Source: Perkinsus chesapeaki (Eukaryota > Perkinsozoa > Perkinsida > Perkinsidae). From it: a stretch of DNA of 64,000 bases. The notes beneath the pieces are model-generated. The model ran no database searches, had not been told where the DNA came from, and saw only the letters and a program-made list of their open reading frames with translations. Made by a program: the position numbers and the translations under genes. Shown one piece after another: positions 1 through 11,372 of the stretch. Position 1 is the first letter of the stretch. Each line of letters begins with the position of its first letter. Location of the stretch: assembly GCA_013115145.1 (NCBI GenBank), contig JAAPAO010000114.1, positions 1 to 64,000 on the forward strand. Direction: 5' to 3'.

Positions 1-57
<57 letters not shown>

Positions 58-95
58 CCCCCCCCCCCCCCCCGCCGGGGGCGCCCCCCGCTTCG
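1..95. repeat. Poly-C tract at the window start
   Basis: About 73 nearly uninterrupted C residues are followed by a short G/C mixture. There is no coding potential. It resembles the poly-C/poly-G block at 26.9-27.16 kb that surrounds an N-run, so it is more likely a read or assembly edge artefact than a telomere or functional tract. This is inference from composition only. Confidence 0.8.
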
Positions 96-255
96 GAGGG
101 ATCCGTGCGGAGTGTTGGAGATTCCGGGGTGCGCTAAAGCTTCCAAAAAATTGTAAAAAAACATTTTCTGCGCGGAATTTTTACTATTTTTCCGGCTTTC
201 CTGTTGGAAATTTGTTAGGTTTTTTTCAGCTTGTTTTCGCGTTTTACTATTGGAA

Positions 256-909
256 ATGTATTCGACCAACTTCAATTTCGGTGTCGAGAATATACCGCCG
301 CCACCATCAAGCCAAGATTCACTTCGCGGAAGCAGCCCGATCCAGGGGGAGGCTTTCTATCGCTCTAACACCGCTGGAGATCCACCGTTCAAGGGAGCGT
401 ATAAGACGGAATTGTGCCGATATGTTTTGGCTGATACGAAGTGTCGATTTGGTGCGCAAAGGTGCAAGTGGGCGCATTCGATCGAGGAAATGCATCAGCA
501 TCGAAGGGCGATCTTGAACCAAGCTAGGAGGCATTTTGAAGGCGGAAAAATGTACCAGCCGAGGATCGAACCTGCAGGGCAGAGCGTGGGGCAATTACCG
601 CTTTCAATTTGGGATGAATTGCAGAGTTGTTCGGCATCGTCGACGCCGGCGACTACTAATTTGGAGGAGAGGAATATTGGGAATGAGTGTGGAGTTCCAG
701 TGGTGATTGAAGATACGCAGATGGCAAATCTTCAGAGTGCGCAAAGCGAAGATATCTTGGAAATACTGGCGGTTTTGCAAGCTGATTTGGGGAATTTGAC
801 TGAAAAGAATGAGGATAATTTCGTGGCGCGTGAATATGATGAGCCGGATGTTGGATGTTATAATGTTAATAATAAGAATAATACCGAAGAGGGCTGCTCC
901 ATTCAGTAG
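256..909 (+). CDS. Single CCCH zinc-finger protein, probably RNA-binding
   Basis: One uninterrupted frame encodes 217 residues from the first ATG; a TTG two codons upstream is not a plausible eukaryotic start. At about residues 49-74 there is a TTP/Tis11-style lead-in (YKTEL) followed by C-x8-C-x6-C-x3-H. The usual spacing in the third gap is 5, so this is a spaced variant. Fingers of this type bind single-stranded RNA, typically AU-rich elements, and act in mRNA turnover or translation. Only one finger is present, where TTP has two. The C-terminal half is acidic and ends in an Asn-rich stretch. The first 48 residues are Ser/Pro-rich. No intron is needed and the stop is TAG. The family call is good; the target RNA is unknown. 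Confidence 0.75.
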   Translation: MYSTNFNFGVENIPPPPSSQDSLRGSSPIQGEAFYRSNTAGDPPFKGAYKTELCRYVLADTKCRFGAQRCKWAHSIEEMHQHRRAILNQARRHFEGGKMYQPRIEPAGQSVGQLPLSIWDELQSCSASSTPATTNLEERNIGNECGVPVVIEDTQMANLQSAQSEDILEILAVLQADLGNLTEKNEDNFVAREYDEPDVGCYNVNNKNNTEEGCSIQ

Positions 910-1703
910 TCCCCGAATGATCGATCATAGTATTTAATTATGATTGGCACTATCCGTGCTCTGCTTTCTTTTTTTTCAAATTCAATATTAATAGTGGTAG
1001 GTGATTATCATGTCAAAATCGATTATTTGGGCGAGCGCTTTTTACATTCCAATGTGTGGTGGAATGGAAGATTGGCCGCTGGTTTAGTTTATGTGATGGC
1101 GACTGGTCGCTGGTAATTTAATGGCGCGCAAGAAATCGTTAAGTATCACATAAATAATAATCCAATATTAATGTCGACTTGTTCGATTATTGGCGAGCTC
1201 AGGTGACACCTCTGTTTTTCAAAATCGATCGTGTGATCGATTTGCCTAAGCTTCCATAAACTCATAATTCTTATGTATCTCATTCATGACGTGGTTTCGT
1301 TATCGGCGAAATTATCCAATTATTTTTCTATGTATTGCTGAGGTGAAAAATATCTTTTTTGCATGAAGAAAATAATGAGGTTTGAGTTTGTCTGAAGGCA
1401 GTTTAATAAGGGGTGAAATCGATCAGGTGATCGATTTGGTGTGGTAGGGTATGGTAAAGTTGAAGGGGAGAGTTGGTGCTTAATTAATGTTACTATGAAC
1501 TGTTTCCGTATCTTGCATGGATCGACCTACGATACGAGTAATTTTGTGAGTACCGTTTTTGTCCTTATCATTCCGATCTATTTCGTATCTTGCACGGGTC
1601 TACTTGAGATACTTCTTCTAATCATCTGCTATAAAAAATGGTTCATGTGAGACCCATTAACGTCGATCCGACCTCGTTTATATCTTGCACGCATAAAGCT
1701 AAG
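910..1703. other. Intergenic stretch with two near-identical hairpins
   Basis: I see no gene I can support. The stretch holds two perfect 22-bp inverted repeats with the same arms, AAATCGATC and GATCGATTT, and different 4-nt loops (1222-1243 loop gtgt; 1416-1437 loop aggt). It also holds one copy of a dispersed sequence ending TTGGGCGAGCGCT (about 1017-1041; second copy 3291-3315) and one of the GTGGCGCGCAAGAAA-type words (about 1123). Confidence 0.6.
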
Positions 1704-1989
1704 ATTCTCAACATTTGCTTAATGGATGCTCAAACTCGACTGGAGATCTTGAACGAGGTTATTCCTTTGGCGGTATCTTTCCAGTTTTGCGCACGGCGAA
1801 GAATTCTCACTGGTCAGGATGTCGCCATGGCGTTGGAGATTCTAGGATACTCGCAGGTATTGAAAAGGGGGTAAGAGCTTCGTCGAGGAATTTGAAATGG
1901 ACCGGCAAGATTTCCGATACAAGGAGTTATCTGGCCTCACAGAAATGTGTTCGTCGGGGATCAAACTCACTGTGATGGAGATTTTGCTG
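1704..1989 (+). CDS. Histone-fold protein fragment (H4/TAF6 type), two exons
   Basis: Two candidate exons join in frame: 1704-1856 and 1888-1989, with a 31-nt GT-AG intron. The first exon aligns without gaps to the alpha2-L2-alpha3 region of histone H4 and TAF6-like folds: a VI-x2-AV helix, then A-R-R-R, a T, a D-V pair, A-L and a G at the expected spacing. Histone-fold subunits of this type act as dimers in chromatin or in TFIID/SAGA-like complexes. The second exon is unrecognised but open. No start codon is assigned, and an upstream exon should encode the first histone helix. NF-YB or NC2-beta type folds are alternatives. The DNA between 910 and 1704 does not show the missing exon clearly. 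Confidence 0.45.
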
Positions 1990-2045
1990 GTAAATACGTT
2001 ACCAAAAGGGAACATCACATGGCACATTCCTTCTGCTTGACCTAG

Positions 2046-2050
2046 GAACG

Positions 2051-2088
<38 letters not shown>

Positions 2089-2142
2089 TGATGTTCCCGT
2101 GTGGTTCCGCCCAGGCGTGCAATTTATTGAGTATCTCTTGCG
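2046..2142 (+). CDS. Candidate exon with a poly-Ser (TCA) microsatellite
   Basis: A TCA/CAT trinucleotide run of about 12 units (2051-2088) lies in a frame that reads poly-Ser followed by a non-repetitive hydrophobic/aromatic stretch (VPVWFRPG...). It may be the next exon of the histone-fold gene, but the phase does not match the preceding exon exactly. In the alternative frame the run reads poly-His. It may simply be an intronic or intergenic microsatellite. Confidence 0.3.
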
Positions 2143-2566
2143 GTCTTGTTTCAACTAAGTTCTACAAATCGATAATAGGCTCGTTGTCGCCGATGTGTTT
2201 TCAGTTTTGCGAAACCTTCACAAATCACCTTCCGTCACCAAAAGTGGACAAAATGCATATTTCTCAATACTGGAGAAGGCCAATTTCGTGGCGCGCTGGA
2301 AAATGTTTGGAGTTTCTGTAGGTTCGATAAATCGTATATGAAACTCGAAAAAGTATCGGGTGTGTGACAGAGGAATTTTGTGGCGCGCAAGAAAGGATCT
2401 AAGTATGCCCTTATTAGGTATCCCTCTTGTCGCCTCTTTGGCCAGATGTTTGTTTTGAGGGGTTGGAGGAAGATCTGGAGAGTAAGTCGATGGAAGGACG
2501 CTCACCGGGGGGAAGTATGAATGATAGTGGAGAGCTGACGGATGAGGATGAATATTTAAAAGTACT

Positions 2567-2986
2567 ATGGGAATTGGTGGTGGAAAGATTAGAGACGTTT
2601 TCCGAATATTAATCTTCGGAAACAAATCGGAGATATTTTCCATGCTTGCACTTGGGTCCACCAGCGAGGGTAAATTCTTTGGTTCCATGTTTACCCAGCT
2701 CATACATCCATAGCGGAGTTGGCCATGATTCGGAGGATACATGACCCCATGGCAACTACAAGGACTGGACGGGGTGAGCGTAAAACTGATGAGAAGACCA
2801 TAACAGTGCTACGATTGTTACGGAATGTTATGCCGTAGTCCGGAAAAGCTACGCGGATTTTCGCGCACGGTGTAAGCTTTGTTCGCACACACGAACGCAA
2901 TCACTATAAGTCGAGAAGACAAGTTACTTGGCTAGTCAGCCCTGGTCGTCATGCCTGGGATGTTTAACAAGTTGCTATCTTCGGGA
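2567..2986 (+). CDS. Unrecognised multi-exon gene, 5' part
   Basis: Phase-consistent exons are 2567-2669 (starting MGIGGGKIRDVF), 2699-2773, 2839-2871 and about 2945-2986. The first intron is only 29 nt. The spliced frame is free of stops across four exons, with donors GTAAAT, GTGAGC, GTAAGC and GTCAGT. The protein is basic with an Arg-rich middle (IRRIHDP, TRTGRG). I recognise no family. It may continue into the gene starting at 3494, because both are on the same strand and no polyadenylation or promoter signal separates them. The single-frame readings of this stretch on either strand are shadows. Confidence 0.45.
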
Positions 2987-3493
2987 GGTCAGTTGGATTG
3001 TCACTGTAGTCGAGTTAGAGGTGATGTGGTGATTATCAGATCACTATGATTATCAGCAGCACTGCTGCAGCACTATGATTAAAGTGCTGAGTAAGGTGAT
3101 TATGTTTTCTTTCGAGCATTCTTATGATAAAATAGGAAGAAGTTTGATAGCTCGAAATCATCGTCCCTTTCAGCGCGTTTCCCGCAGAGATCGGAAATTG
3201 GAAAAGTATTTGTTTGAGAACAACCCGACAGGCAATAAAGCTCATCGAGCAGTTCACCTAGACAAGGTCAACTCAACCATTCGGGTAGGCAAATCGATCA
3301 ATTGGGCGAGCGCTAAATGCACGACGGTGTCAGGCCCGGCTAGTGCCTGATCCAGCTCTGGTGTGTCGATTGTCAAGCAGTGATGACTGGAGAGCAGATA
3401 GGGCTGGCGAAGGAAGTGCGTTGAGGAAATGCAAGATTGGATAAGATTGCAAGATTACCGTTGTTAGATTATAAAGTTGGGGGAATTGGGGAG

Positions 3494-4155
3494 ATGGATG
3501 GGATGCCGAAAGCAATGCCGGTGATGAGCGGAACGGAGGAGGCGTTTGCAAACGCGACAAGCGAGTTGATTCAAAATATTCCCAGTGGGGGCATGGCTAC
3601 GGTAAGGGTATCTTAGGTTGAAGCTGGGAGATACTAAATAGGTCAGGTTTACCAATTGTTGGATTTCGTGGCGAACGAGCGATATGGAAAGATTGCTGTT
3701 TTTCTGATTGCGCGATGTGTGCAATCGACAGTGGGCAGGTGATTTGGAAAAGTGTTCGTGGGAGGATTTGAACTTGCGATCTTCAGGTTTGTAAATATCG
3801 GTGGGATTGGTGCGATACCGCTCCGCTATATGCGCCTGTTGGCCTTGCTCGCTCGTGGGACTGTCCAGATTTCAGCGGGTGGTCGAGGCGAGCGTGGTGA
3901 TGAGGCCTCCAAGGAACTAGAAGTGTAAGGGGTGCCGGAAGTCTGATTTTGTTTGTTCCACTAAAAGTCCCGGGAATCTTGTTGTAAATTCCGATTTGAA
4001 AGTGGTGGGTGGGGCGAGTGCCCCCGACCTTTCCCAGTGGAAAGTGGTACATGGAGTCTAGTGGAAGTGAGTTCGGCTCCGAACGCATGTACGGTGAAAT
4101 TTGGCCGAATGCAGCAACGTTTGTAGACCAATATAGGGAGTTATATGATAAGTAG
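3494..4155 (+). CDS. Small gene of unknown family, four exons, 151 residues
   Basis: The exons 3494-3601, 3647-3738, 3787-3924 and 4038-4155 join in perfect phase to 152 codons including a TAG stop. The introns are 45, 48 and 113 nt. The start is the first ATG of the open stretch; the frame stays open to about 3433, so an upstream exon is possible. The protein has an acidic/Met-rich N-terminus, a central hydrophobic helix-forming region and a Gly/Arg-rich patch before the C-terminus. No known domain is recognised. Its second intron carries a B-box-like word (3764-3775, minus orientation) 25 nt after the donor, part of the intron motif family described in the findings. Confidence 0.6.
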
Positions 4156-5535
4156 GAGAACATTTCGAACATAGAAACGATTAATTTGGCAATTGAAGTG
4201 CTAGGACGGGAGCTTTGGAACGATGGTACCTCATGAGTTCACGCGCGCCACGAAATTCGAGGTGGTGGGTGTCTTGCTGGAGTGCCGTCTTTTCGGAAAA
4301 GATTTGTAATATATCACTTTAGGCTGAAAGACTTAAACTTTGATTTATAGTAGAATAATAATTACATTATGATGGCTAAGTACTATTTTACCAATACCAG
4401 GCCACCGTGCGCTCTGAGGAGGGCGCCGCTGGGATCTTCCAGCGAACAGGGGCTGAATGATGTGGCCCTGTGTTAGTGTACCTTGAGTCGCGAACTGGAA
4501 TGATCTGATAGCGATTATTGATACGGCGTTGATGAACATATCGCCTGTCAAATGATGACTATTAACTTCGAAATCAATCGAACTGGATATAAAATACAAT
4601 ATTAATCAAATATTTTTTTACTGGTTTGAGATTAGCTCATAGTGTATATAATATCTAGTTGATATTCAAATAAAATTCCCTTATCAAATTTAAACTAAAG
4701 ATCCCCCCACGGGCTGTATTTCACTTTCCCTCCCTTTTGCCCTTCGCATCATATCTCCGCACTAGGAAGAATTATCGAACACATTCCTGGGAGGCCCATT
4801 TCTATTCTTCCGGCTCAGGTCCCTGTGTTCGTTGGTCGGGAGTCTCGCCAGACTTGCCTTGGATACCTCACTTCCTCAATCAATGGCCCAGAATGCCCAA
4901 GGTGGAGGTTACCCGATGTCACCGAGTAAGTAGAATTATCGATTTCAAAATCGATAACCAGTGGTGTGGGGAAATGGTAAATTGAGGATAAGTCCGAATT
5001 AAAGCAGCCCTCTTACCGGTCCGCAAGGTTGACATCCTACTCGGGAAGGTACAGGCGTGACTGTATGCCGCCCTGAGAGATGAGACTGGCGGCCTGTGGT
5101 GACGCTTAAGTGAGTCTTTGAGCTGTTAGCATTGCTAACTTAGCAAGCTACTATAAAGCGCCAGCAGAGCTAGCTACATCCCGCTTAATCGCGATATCGG
5201 TTTTGCTTGAATATAGCAAGTTTCCGGGCTAATGCTGCCAATTGTGAAACATTTCAATAAGGGAAGTTATTAGGAGCTTTGTAGTGCACAGAAGTTGAGC
5301 ACATAAATATGTGGCTTGGCTGGGAAGTTATAAACGAGCGCGCTTTAGACTGGGCGCATTACTGCAGACAGTTCTTGTTTCGTATAGTAACAGATTCGCC
5401 CATAAAGTGCTATCTCAGAGTTCTAATACGTTCTTTATGCCGATCGGTGTACTGTATATAACATATAAATTTTGTCTGGCGAGGAATCGATGGGAGTTTG
5501 GTAAATTTTCCACGACTTTTACTCCAACCGTTCAG
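4156..5535. other. No supportable gene; contains a 22-bp palindrome
   Basis: About 1.4 kb without a convincing exon chain. A perfect inverted repeat, TTATCGATTT and AAATCGATAA around a 2-nt loop, lies at 4936-4957. Near 5117-5131 GTTAGC and GCTAAC flank a 3-nt loop. One GCGCGCCACGAAA word (about 4240) is the reverse complement of the dispersed TTTCGTGGCGCGC motif. Unassigned exons may remain. Confidence 0.5.
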
Positions 5536-5799
5536 TTCTCCCCCCTAAAGGAGCACAGACACCTCGGTTGGCCGGGCGAGCAGCTCGACAGAGTGGTGTG
5601 GCGGCAGCGGTTTGTGATTCCTTGCAGTTGGTGAGTCATCTCGATTCTTTGGGAGAACTTATTTTTTTGTCAGGTTAGTTTTCGTGACATGTGTAGCAAA
5701 TGTTTCATGGAATGCAGTCGACTGGTGGATGCCCCGAAGTTGGTAGAGCACGTCAGACTGTGCGTGAGGGATCGGTGGAGAAATGTTGCCGAGAAAGAA
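5536..5799 (+). CDS. Two exons of a possible C2HC-finger protein
   Basis: Exons 5536-5630 and 5674-5799 join in phase 0 across a 43-nt GT-AG intron. The second exon encodes CSKC, then about 18 residues later H-x3-C (EHVRLC), a possible C2HC zinc-binding unit. It is followed by a charged helix ending before the donor GTAAGC at 5800. The first exon is Ala/Arg-rich. No start codon is assigned. The gene probably continues to exons near 5995-6121, 6353-6479 and 7187-7401, but I could not link all phases. Confidence 0.4.
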
Positions 5800-5994
5800 G
5801 TAAGCTTTCTTTGCAGATTTTTAAGTGAAATATTTTTTGGAAAAATCCAAGTAAAGTTCGTTTGGCAGAACGATTGAATCTGTCCTCTAATTTGCTCGAT
5901 AATTGATAGTTGAAGAAATATTAGGAAAACTTAATCTAATTTTCCTATTACCACTACCGCTTCAACCTCGGGAGCAACTCTGCGGATGGTATAG

Positions 5995-6479
5995 GAATCT
6001 CTTGCTCACACGCCACAGAAACGATCACGTCAATGAAATTCGTATCCTTACGCGGCGCGGTGATGCCAGAGGAGCCCCCCGTCAGTTGCGCTGAGAGCAT
6101 TGCGTCGGGCAATCGTTGTTGGTAAGTGTAGTTATACTGTATTACGCTTGCTCATTATCCTACATTTTGTCATTAAGGACCGTGAATTTTGAAACCCGAA
6201 GCGAATCTTGAAAAGTTTGATTTCTGGGGTTATGTTGTGACATTTTGCTTTGAACATACTAACAATGGAAAGTCGAATACGAGTCGGTTAGTGTTGTATC
6301 GCTGAACGAACGTCATCCCACCGCGTGAATTCACCTTACCCCTCCATGTCAGGCCATAACTCGGGCTGATGTGATGGCGTTGTCGAGCGTGATAGGTGTG
6401 GTGAAGTCGAAGAGGTCGAAGGAGTTTGAGTTTGACGAAGGCAACGTGTGCTCTAAATGGCTCCTTACCGATTTGGAAG
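5995..6479 (+). CDS. Candidate exons, unrecognised
   Basis: Two open segments have splice-like borders. The first, ending at 6121 before GTAAGTG, reads a frame containing MKFVSLRGAVMPEEPP. The second, 6353-6479, lies between a TGTCAG acceptor and a GTAGGC donor and encodes a Lys/Arg-rich stretch followed by acidic residues. Both are short and unrecognised. They may belong to the possible C2HC-finger gene upstream. Confidence 0.3.
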
Positions 6480-7186
6480 GTAGGCTTATTTCGCTACATA
6501 GTGCATTCGCCTTTGTTGGGAAAGTCTTTGGAAACTGAATATCTTACGTCGTCAAACTTTAATGAAGATTCTAGGACTTGAGCTTGGGAGAAGGAGTTTA
6601 TGAAAATATACTGGTAACAGTATATTGATTGTGTACTGACCCGACGAGCAGCCTTTTGCTATCATATCAACTCTTAATCACCAATCCCTCTGAGTGCGTA
6701 CGTAGCTCCATTAACAGCTCAATACTACTATCACGATCATCTTTTCGTGATCCATGAATTAAAAGTGTTGTATTATGCACAGGAGTTCTGCTATCACCGC
6801 CACCGATTTGTCCTCGTCTGAGTGTGTAAACGATTACCTGTATATTTGTTGTTTTTCTATGTTACTCTATATAATCGATAAATAGGTTTCTAATCTTTAT
6901 ATAAATCTATTTATATAACATTTATAACAACTATGGGTTATAACCTACAATTACTCTATATCTCGACCAAGAAATGCGTTACCACTTTAGTTTTGTGATG
7001 TTGTTGTTTGTTAAATTTCGGACAGTAAGGTCGGTTGGCGAGGATTATTGAGGTGATCGGAGAGTCGTAGAGGAGCACCAGTTGTTGGGCGAGACAGCGT
7101 CAATGCATGCGATATTTACTTTTGGCAATCTAGGAACATTTTTGCTACCAGCAAAACTCTCATTACAGTAGAACACTTTTTTCCAG

Positions 7187-7401
7187 GATGAGCAGATCTC
7201 TGAGAGATTGGGTGAGTCTTTCTGTTAGGCGATAACAACAGCGCCGGAAGTCAACTGCTGCCAGAAATCGAGGAGTTCGAGCGGGAACTGAGTTTGGTCT
7301 ACTTGGAAGAAAAGGCGAAACTGGCGGACTACTTTCTGGCGACGAGTTTGTTGTGTGACAGAACTGGCATTGGGGATGATTACGATTCCTGTTTACTTTG
7401 A
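7187..7401 (+). CDS. Probable 3' exons of an unrecognised gene
   Basis: After a polypyrimidine acceptor (TTTTTTCCAG), exon 7187-7211 and exon 7265-7401 join in phase 1 across a 53-nt intron and end in TGA. The product is an acidic, helical C-terminus (EIEEFERELSLVYLEEKAKL) with a DDYDSC tail. A 17-nt intron would also restore the frame, but 53 nt matches the rest of the window better. Its partner exons are uncertain. Confidence 0.4.
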
Positions 7402-8261
7402 GATTATCACTCTTGTTGAGTTCTGTCATCGACAACCGCTATGACCGGTTCAGTGAAACTCTTTTGGAAACAGGCATGCCACTTGTTGGTTGTGCCTGTC
7501 GGGGGGCAGTAACCTACTAGCATCCCTACAGTAGGGGGCCTACTGGGCGCCTTGCATGCCTCTTTCTGCAGCATTATCTAACATTATGGTCGCGAGCAGG
7601 GTTCGATGGGTTTACCTTGGTACGTCAGCTTGCGCCTTCCGGGTGTTATTTTGCTTTTTATTCGTCCTCTGAAGAGAGAATAAATCTGTTATTTCCCCCG
7701 TGTCGCGACAGAGAGAACAAGGTGATTTATCTCATTCCTGGATTTCCAACCGCTCCGGCTTTCGGCTCGCCGCAGTGCTCTCGAACATGTGGGGTTTGTT
7801 GGGGCGCTATGATGCCATTGGAGAGCCCATTTAAAAGATACCTGCATCAGTATCATACTGACCTAGCGGACTCGATTAAGATAACTCATTGCGTTGTTTG
7901 GCCGTACATTACGGGAACTTTGCGTTGCCGCCGCCGCCGAGCGAGCAACTTGAGAACTCGTCAGATCGGAATGCAATGAATACTAGAACATGAATGATAA
8001 ACTTAATTGAATGCTCGGCATTACTGATGTTGACTTGACGTCAAGCGTCACATTGTGACAATAGGCGGGAGGGCAAGCTGTGGCAAGTTCCCTGCGTGCC
8101 GTCCAATGCAAAAGTTATCCGATGATTAGAAGAATCTGCGCACCTTCTTCACTCAACCTACTCCCTCGCAGCTGGAAAACCGAAATTCAGTGAAAATTTC
8201 CTGATCGTTTTTTCGCAGCGAAGATAGTCCTGACGGGTAGTTATTGTTACTGTTGGGTATT
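7402..8261. other. Gene-poor stretch with palindromes
   Basis: No supportable gene. Inverted repeats include CAGTAGG and CCTACTG around a 3-nt loop (7529-7545) and the 12-bp perfect palindrome CTTGACGTCAAG (8034-8045). The latter also contains the ACGT-core bZIP-like word TGACGTCA, which may be chance. Confidence 0.5.
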
Positions 8262-11200
8262 ATGGCAGGGCTCTCTACAGGAGGGTCTAACTTGACGGGA
8301 CCGGTGACTATCTCCATTCAACAACAGCGACAGCTGAGCGAACTTGTTGAGACTTTAAGAGTGCAACTGGTGAGGGAAGCTGAGGAGAGGCATCAGGTGA
8401 CAGCAGCACCGCACTGTTTCCCATTTTGCTATTTTGAAAGTCTGCGGAATATCTCTTCTTAACAGAAGACGGGTACTGTAGCATCTCAGCTCTCCGAGTG
8501 GTTATCTGAAGCCAAGCGGGAGTCTTGTAAACTCCGAGCCTCGTTACAGGACAATCAACAAAAACTGAAGCATTCATGGCTAGCTGCGCAACGTTACGAA
8601 GATGGACTTCGGCGAACAACAGATGAACGAGGTGATTCGCGATTCTGAAGTCCGACCGATATTTTCCTCGAAGTACCGATGAGTTAGTCCTGAAATCGAG
8701 AGACTTGTCTTGTTTGGCTCTCCGGTCGGTTTCCGGGAATGCAAAGCTCTCCGGAGCTCTCCGCAGCTCAGTGCGCACAGCTCACTGTTGATCAATGCTC
8801 AATGCGTATCTCCATCGGGAAATATTCTGTCTACGTGCTTCAAAATAAATCATCAAGTTGTTCATGAATTTGCCAGCTCTTCGAGCATATTCGTTACGAA
8901 TGCCTAGTGGAGTTGAAGTCCAACTGTTAAACTATCCCACGCGGAGGGAATCTGGTCTTACTGAGCGCAGCTGGTCGGTGATGCATTATCAAGCGATTAT
9001 CAACTCAACTGAAACGACCCAAATCCCTAAGGGATTTGAAAAGGGATTATCCCTTTCTTAAAAACGCTTTAATTGAACAATATGGAATTCCAATTGAGCA
9101 ACTCAAACCCATATAGACAAGTAGAAACCGCGCACGCCCAAAACACAGCTGACCTCTGTGCAAGCTTTTTCACACTCCGTTCCTGAGAGGGAACTCCACA
9201 ATATTTGTGCGTATGTATGGGTCACTTTGTGATGCATGATCAGACGCACTACAGAGCGACCTATCGCAATGTCAATCTGACCTCAGCAAGGCCAAGGAGG
9301 AGATCAAGCTCTTTGAAAAGTGGAAGGCTGAGAATGTCACAGTTGACAGATCGAAGCTACTCCGACGAATCGAAAGGTAGAATGGTGTCATTCGCATCTT
9401 GCGGTATGCGGCAAGGATCGTATCTTTTGTTAGTTTGGAGACGCAAGTGCAACTGGCACCGAATGGAGATGTTGAAGCACTGGTGTCGGACCGTGAGGAC
9501 CTCAAACAGCAATGCTCTGACCTCGTAAGATGTATGGAGTAAGAAACTTGGTCTTCTGAAATCGTCTTGTAAAATTTCAATGTTATATGATTGCATTCAC
9601 AATGTAAATTTTTCCCTGGCTTTGTTTGCGTTCACGGCTTGTCGCCGAGGGGTAGCAATGCTCAGGAAGAATCAGTGTTGTTACTGACGAAGCACTTGAG
9701 AGAAGTGCAAATACAGAACGAGACGATACTAAAGACACACGTTGAAGATCTGCGGGATGAAAAAATCCGCCAGCGCTGGTAGGAGCGGAAAACTCTTCTG
9801 CCGCCTATTCGACGAACCGCAGGTGTATGCTGGGTTGTAGAATGATAAATTGCGATTGATTGTTCGGCAACGTTCTTGGCTCAAAAGCGGCTCGGTTCTT
9901 CATGAAAATTTCTTGAAATGGAATAATCCCGTGAACTTGATGCGAATTTTATATTGTTCGCGAGTACTTATCGTGTGATGATTGGTTTGGAGATTATCGT
10001 GAAGTCTGTTAACCCACCTGTAGTGCTCGTAATAAGAGTGTAGCCGCGCGCATCTCGTGAATGCGCCGGCCTAACTGCCGGTTAGATGTGGTACACGTCT
10101 CAGCTGGTACATTTTTGGGGTCACCTCGGTCGGGTGTGATGTGCAATACATCACCTCTTCGCTTTTATCGAACACATCTGACCGAGATAATATGACCTAT
10201 AACGGTCATGGTCACGAATTATTTAACAAGTGGAATTCACTCCACTTCTGATTGACTGCGTAAGCTTCCTGGCAGGCATTTAACCGGTGGGAATCCTAAT
10301 GATGGGGTTATGAAGGCCGCCCGAGAACTGAGACACTTGCGCGTAAAATCCGAAGCCGACGACAATATAAAAACAGCGCAAAGTGTAAGGAACAATTTAC
10401 CCGGAATGAAATGATCATTTCAGAAAAGAATAGACGAACTTGCAACGAAACTCCAGCTGGTAGAAAAGGAGAATGCCAAGTTGAAAAGAGACCTTGAAGA
10501 GCGTGAACTGCATGGTCCACATTTGCTGCCACGGAGCGATCTAGAAGCCAGACTGGAGGAGGCAAGTGAAGTGAAGCAGGAGTGTATGTTGACTTGTAGC
10601 ATCACTCGCGAACTGTCGAACCAAAACCCGCTAAACGAATAATGTCGCCAGGCTCAAGAGGATCTACACAAATTGCATTTCTGTATAATGAGTTTGTAAA
10701 CACTAAATTACTTTGATCAATGTCACGGACCGAAGATGATCTGGTAGGTGCATGGCACCAGCTGCCGGTTGTTCGTGGAGAATGGACAACTGCGGGAACA
10801 CAATGAACTGTTGCGATCGAAGGCGGGTATTTTGAACACTGATAGATGTGATTAACGATAGATGGTTTAGAAAGCTATTCCACGGAGTGTCAACGTGAAA
10901 AGCTCGCACGCAATGTGGCTGAGCGAGAGCTGAGGAGCGCCAGGAAGAAGTGGGCTGTTAGTGAAGCGACGGGTCAGAGGAAAAAGACTCTTGAGAAACG
11001 TGAGATGGACTTAATCGAGATGATAGAGCGACTTTGACGGTGTAGACCACGAGCAAGCTGCTATTGTAGCGCATAAAAAGTATCAAGTTGCAGAGGAAAA
11101 GTTTCACACACTTGCCAGTCTCGGCACGGAATGTTTAGCCGTAGGACTGGTACGAGTGAGGTTACTCCGAGGGGCGGATGGCGAAGATGTAAGGCCGCGG

Positions 11201-11300
11201 CGGCGGCGGCTCGATACACTAACGCGCATATCTTGGGCTACGATATTCATACAAAAGCGAAATAAATGTATACCAGATATGATATCATAATTACTATCCA
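8262..11300 (+). CDS. Long coiled-coil protein, at least ten exons
   Basis: The gene starts at ATG 8262. Exons 8262-8396, 8466-8631, 9244-9376, 9434-9524, 9666-9778, 10276-10384 and 10424-10583 join with correct phase, giving over 260 residues. Further exons of the same type lie near 10652-10700, 10770-10827, 10870-11035 and 11050-11290, where exact borders are less certain. The protein is rich in Glu, Lys, Leu, Gln and Arg with heptad-like spacing and no globular domain I recognise. It looks like a structural coiled-coil protein such as a centrosomal, basal-body or golgin-type component, but nothing fixes the location. Introns are 69, 612, 57, 141, 497 and 39 nt. A GC-rich Arg-coding run near 11200 may lie beyond the true end. 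Confidence 0.6.
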
Positions 11301-11372
11301 CTATCATTGACCAGTCTGTATTCAGGAAACGGTTGATGAAATGATTTATAGCTCAACGATGTTGGCCCAAAG

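Noticed and set aside
1-95. Telomeric repeat at the window start
   Set aside because: The tract is plain poly-C without a telomere-type repeating unit.
2218-2742. 174-codon minus-strand frame
   Set aside because: It lies antisense to plus-strand exons with better splice and codon support and shows no domain.
3760-3840. Full tRNA gene on the minus strand with A-box- and B-box-like words
   Set aside because: The T stem has mismatches, acceptor strands do not pair, and the DNA is covered by an intron and exon of the 151-residue gene. Only the B-box-like word is kept as an observation.
7212-7228. Ultra-short 17-nt intron (GTGAGT...TTAG) that restores the frame
   Set aside because: A 53-nt intron ending at 7264 also restores the frame in the correct phase and fits the size of other introns here, so the tiny intron is not needed. 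A similar 17-nt candidate at 5800-5816 leads quickly to a stop.
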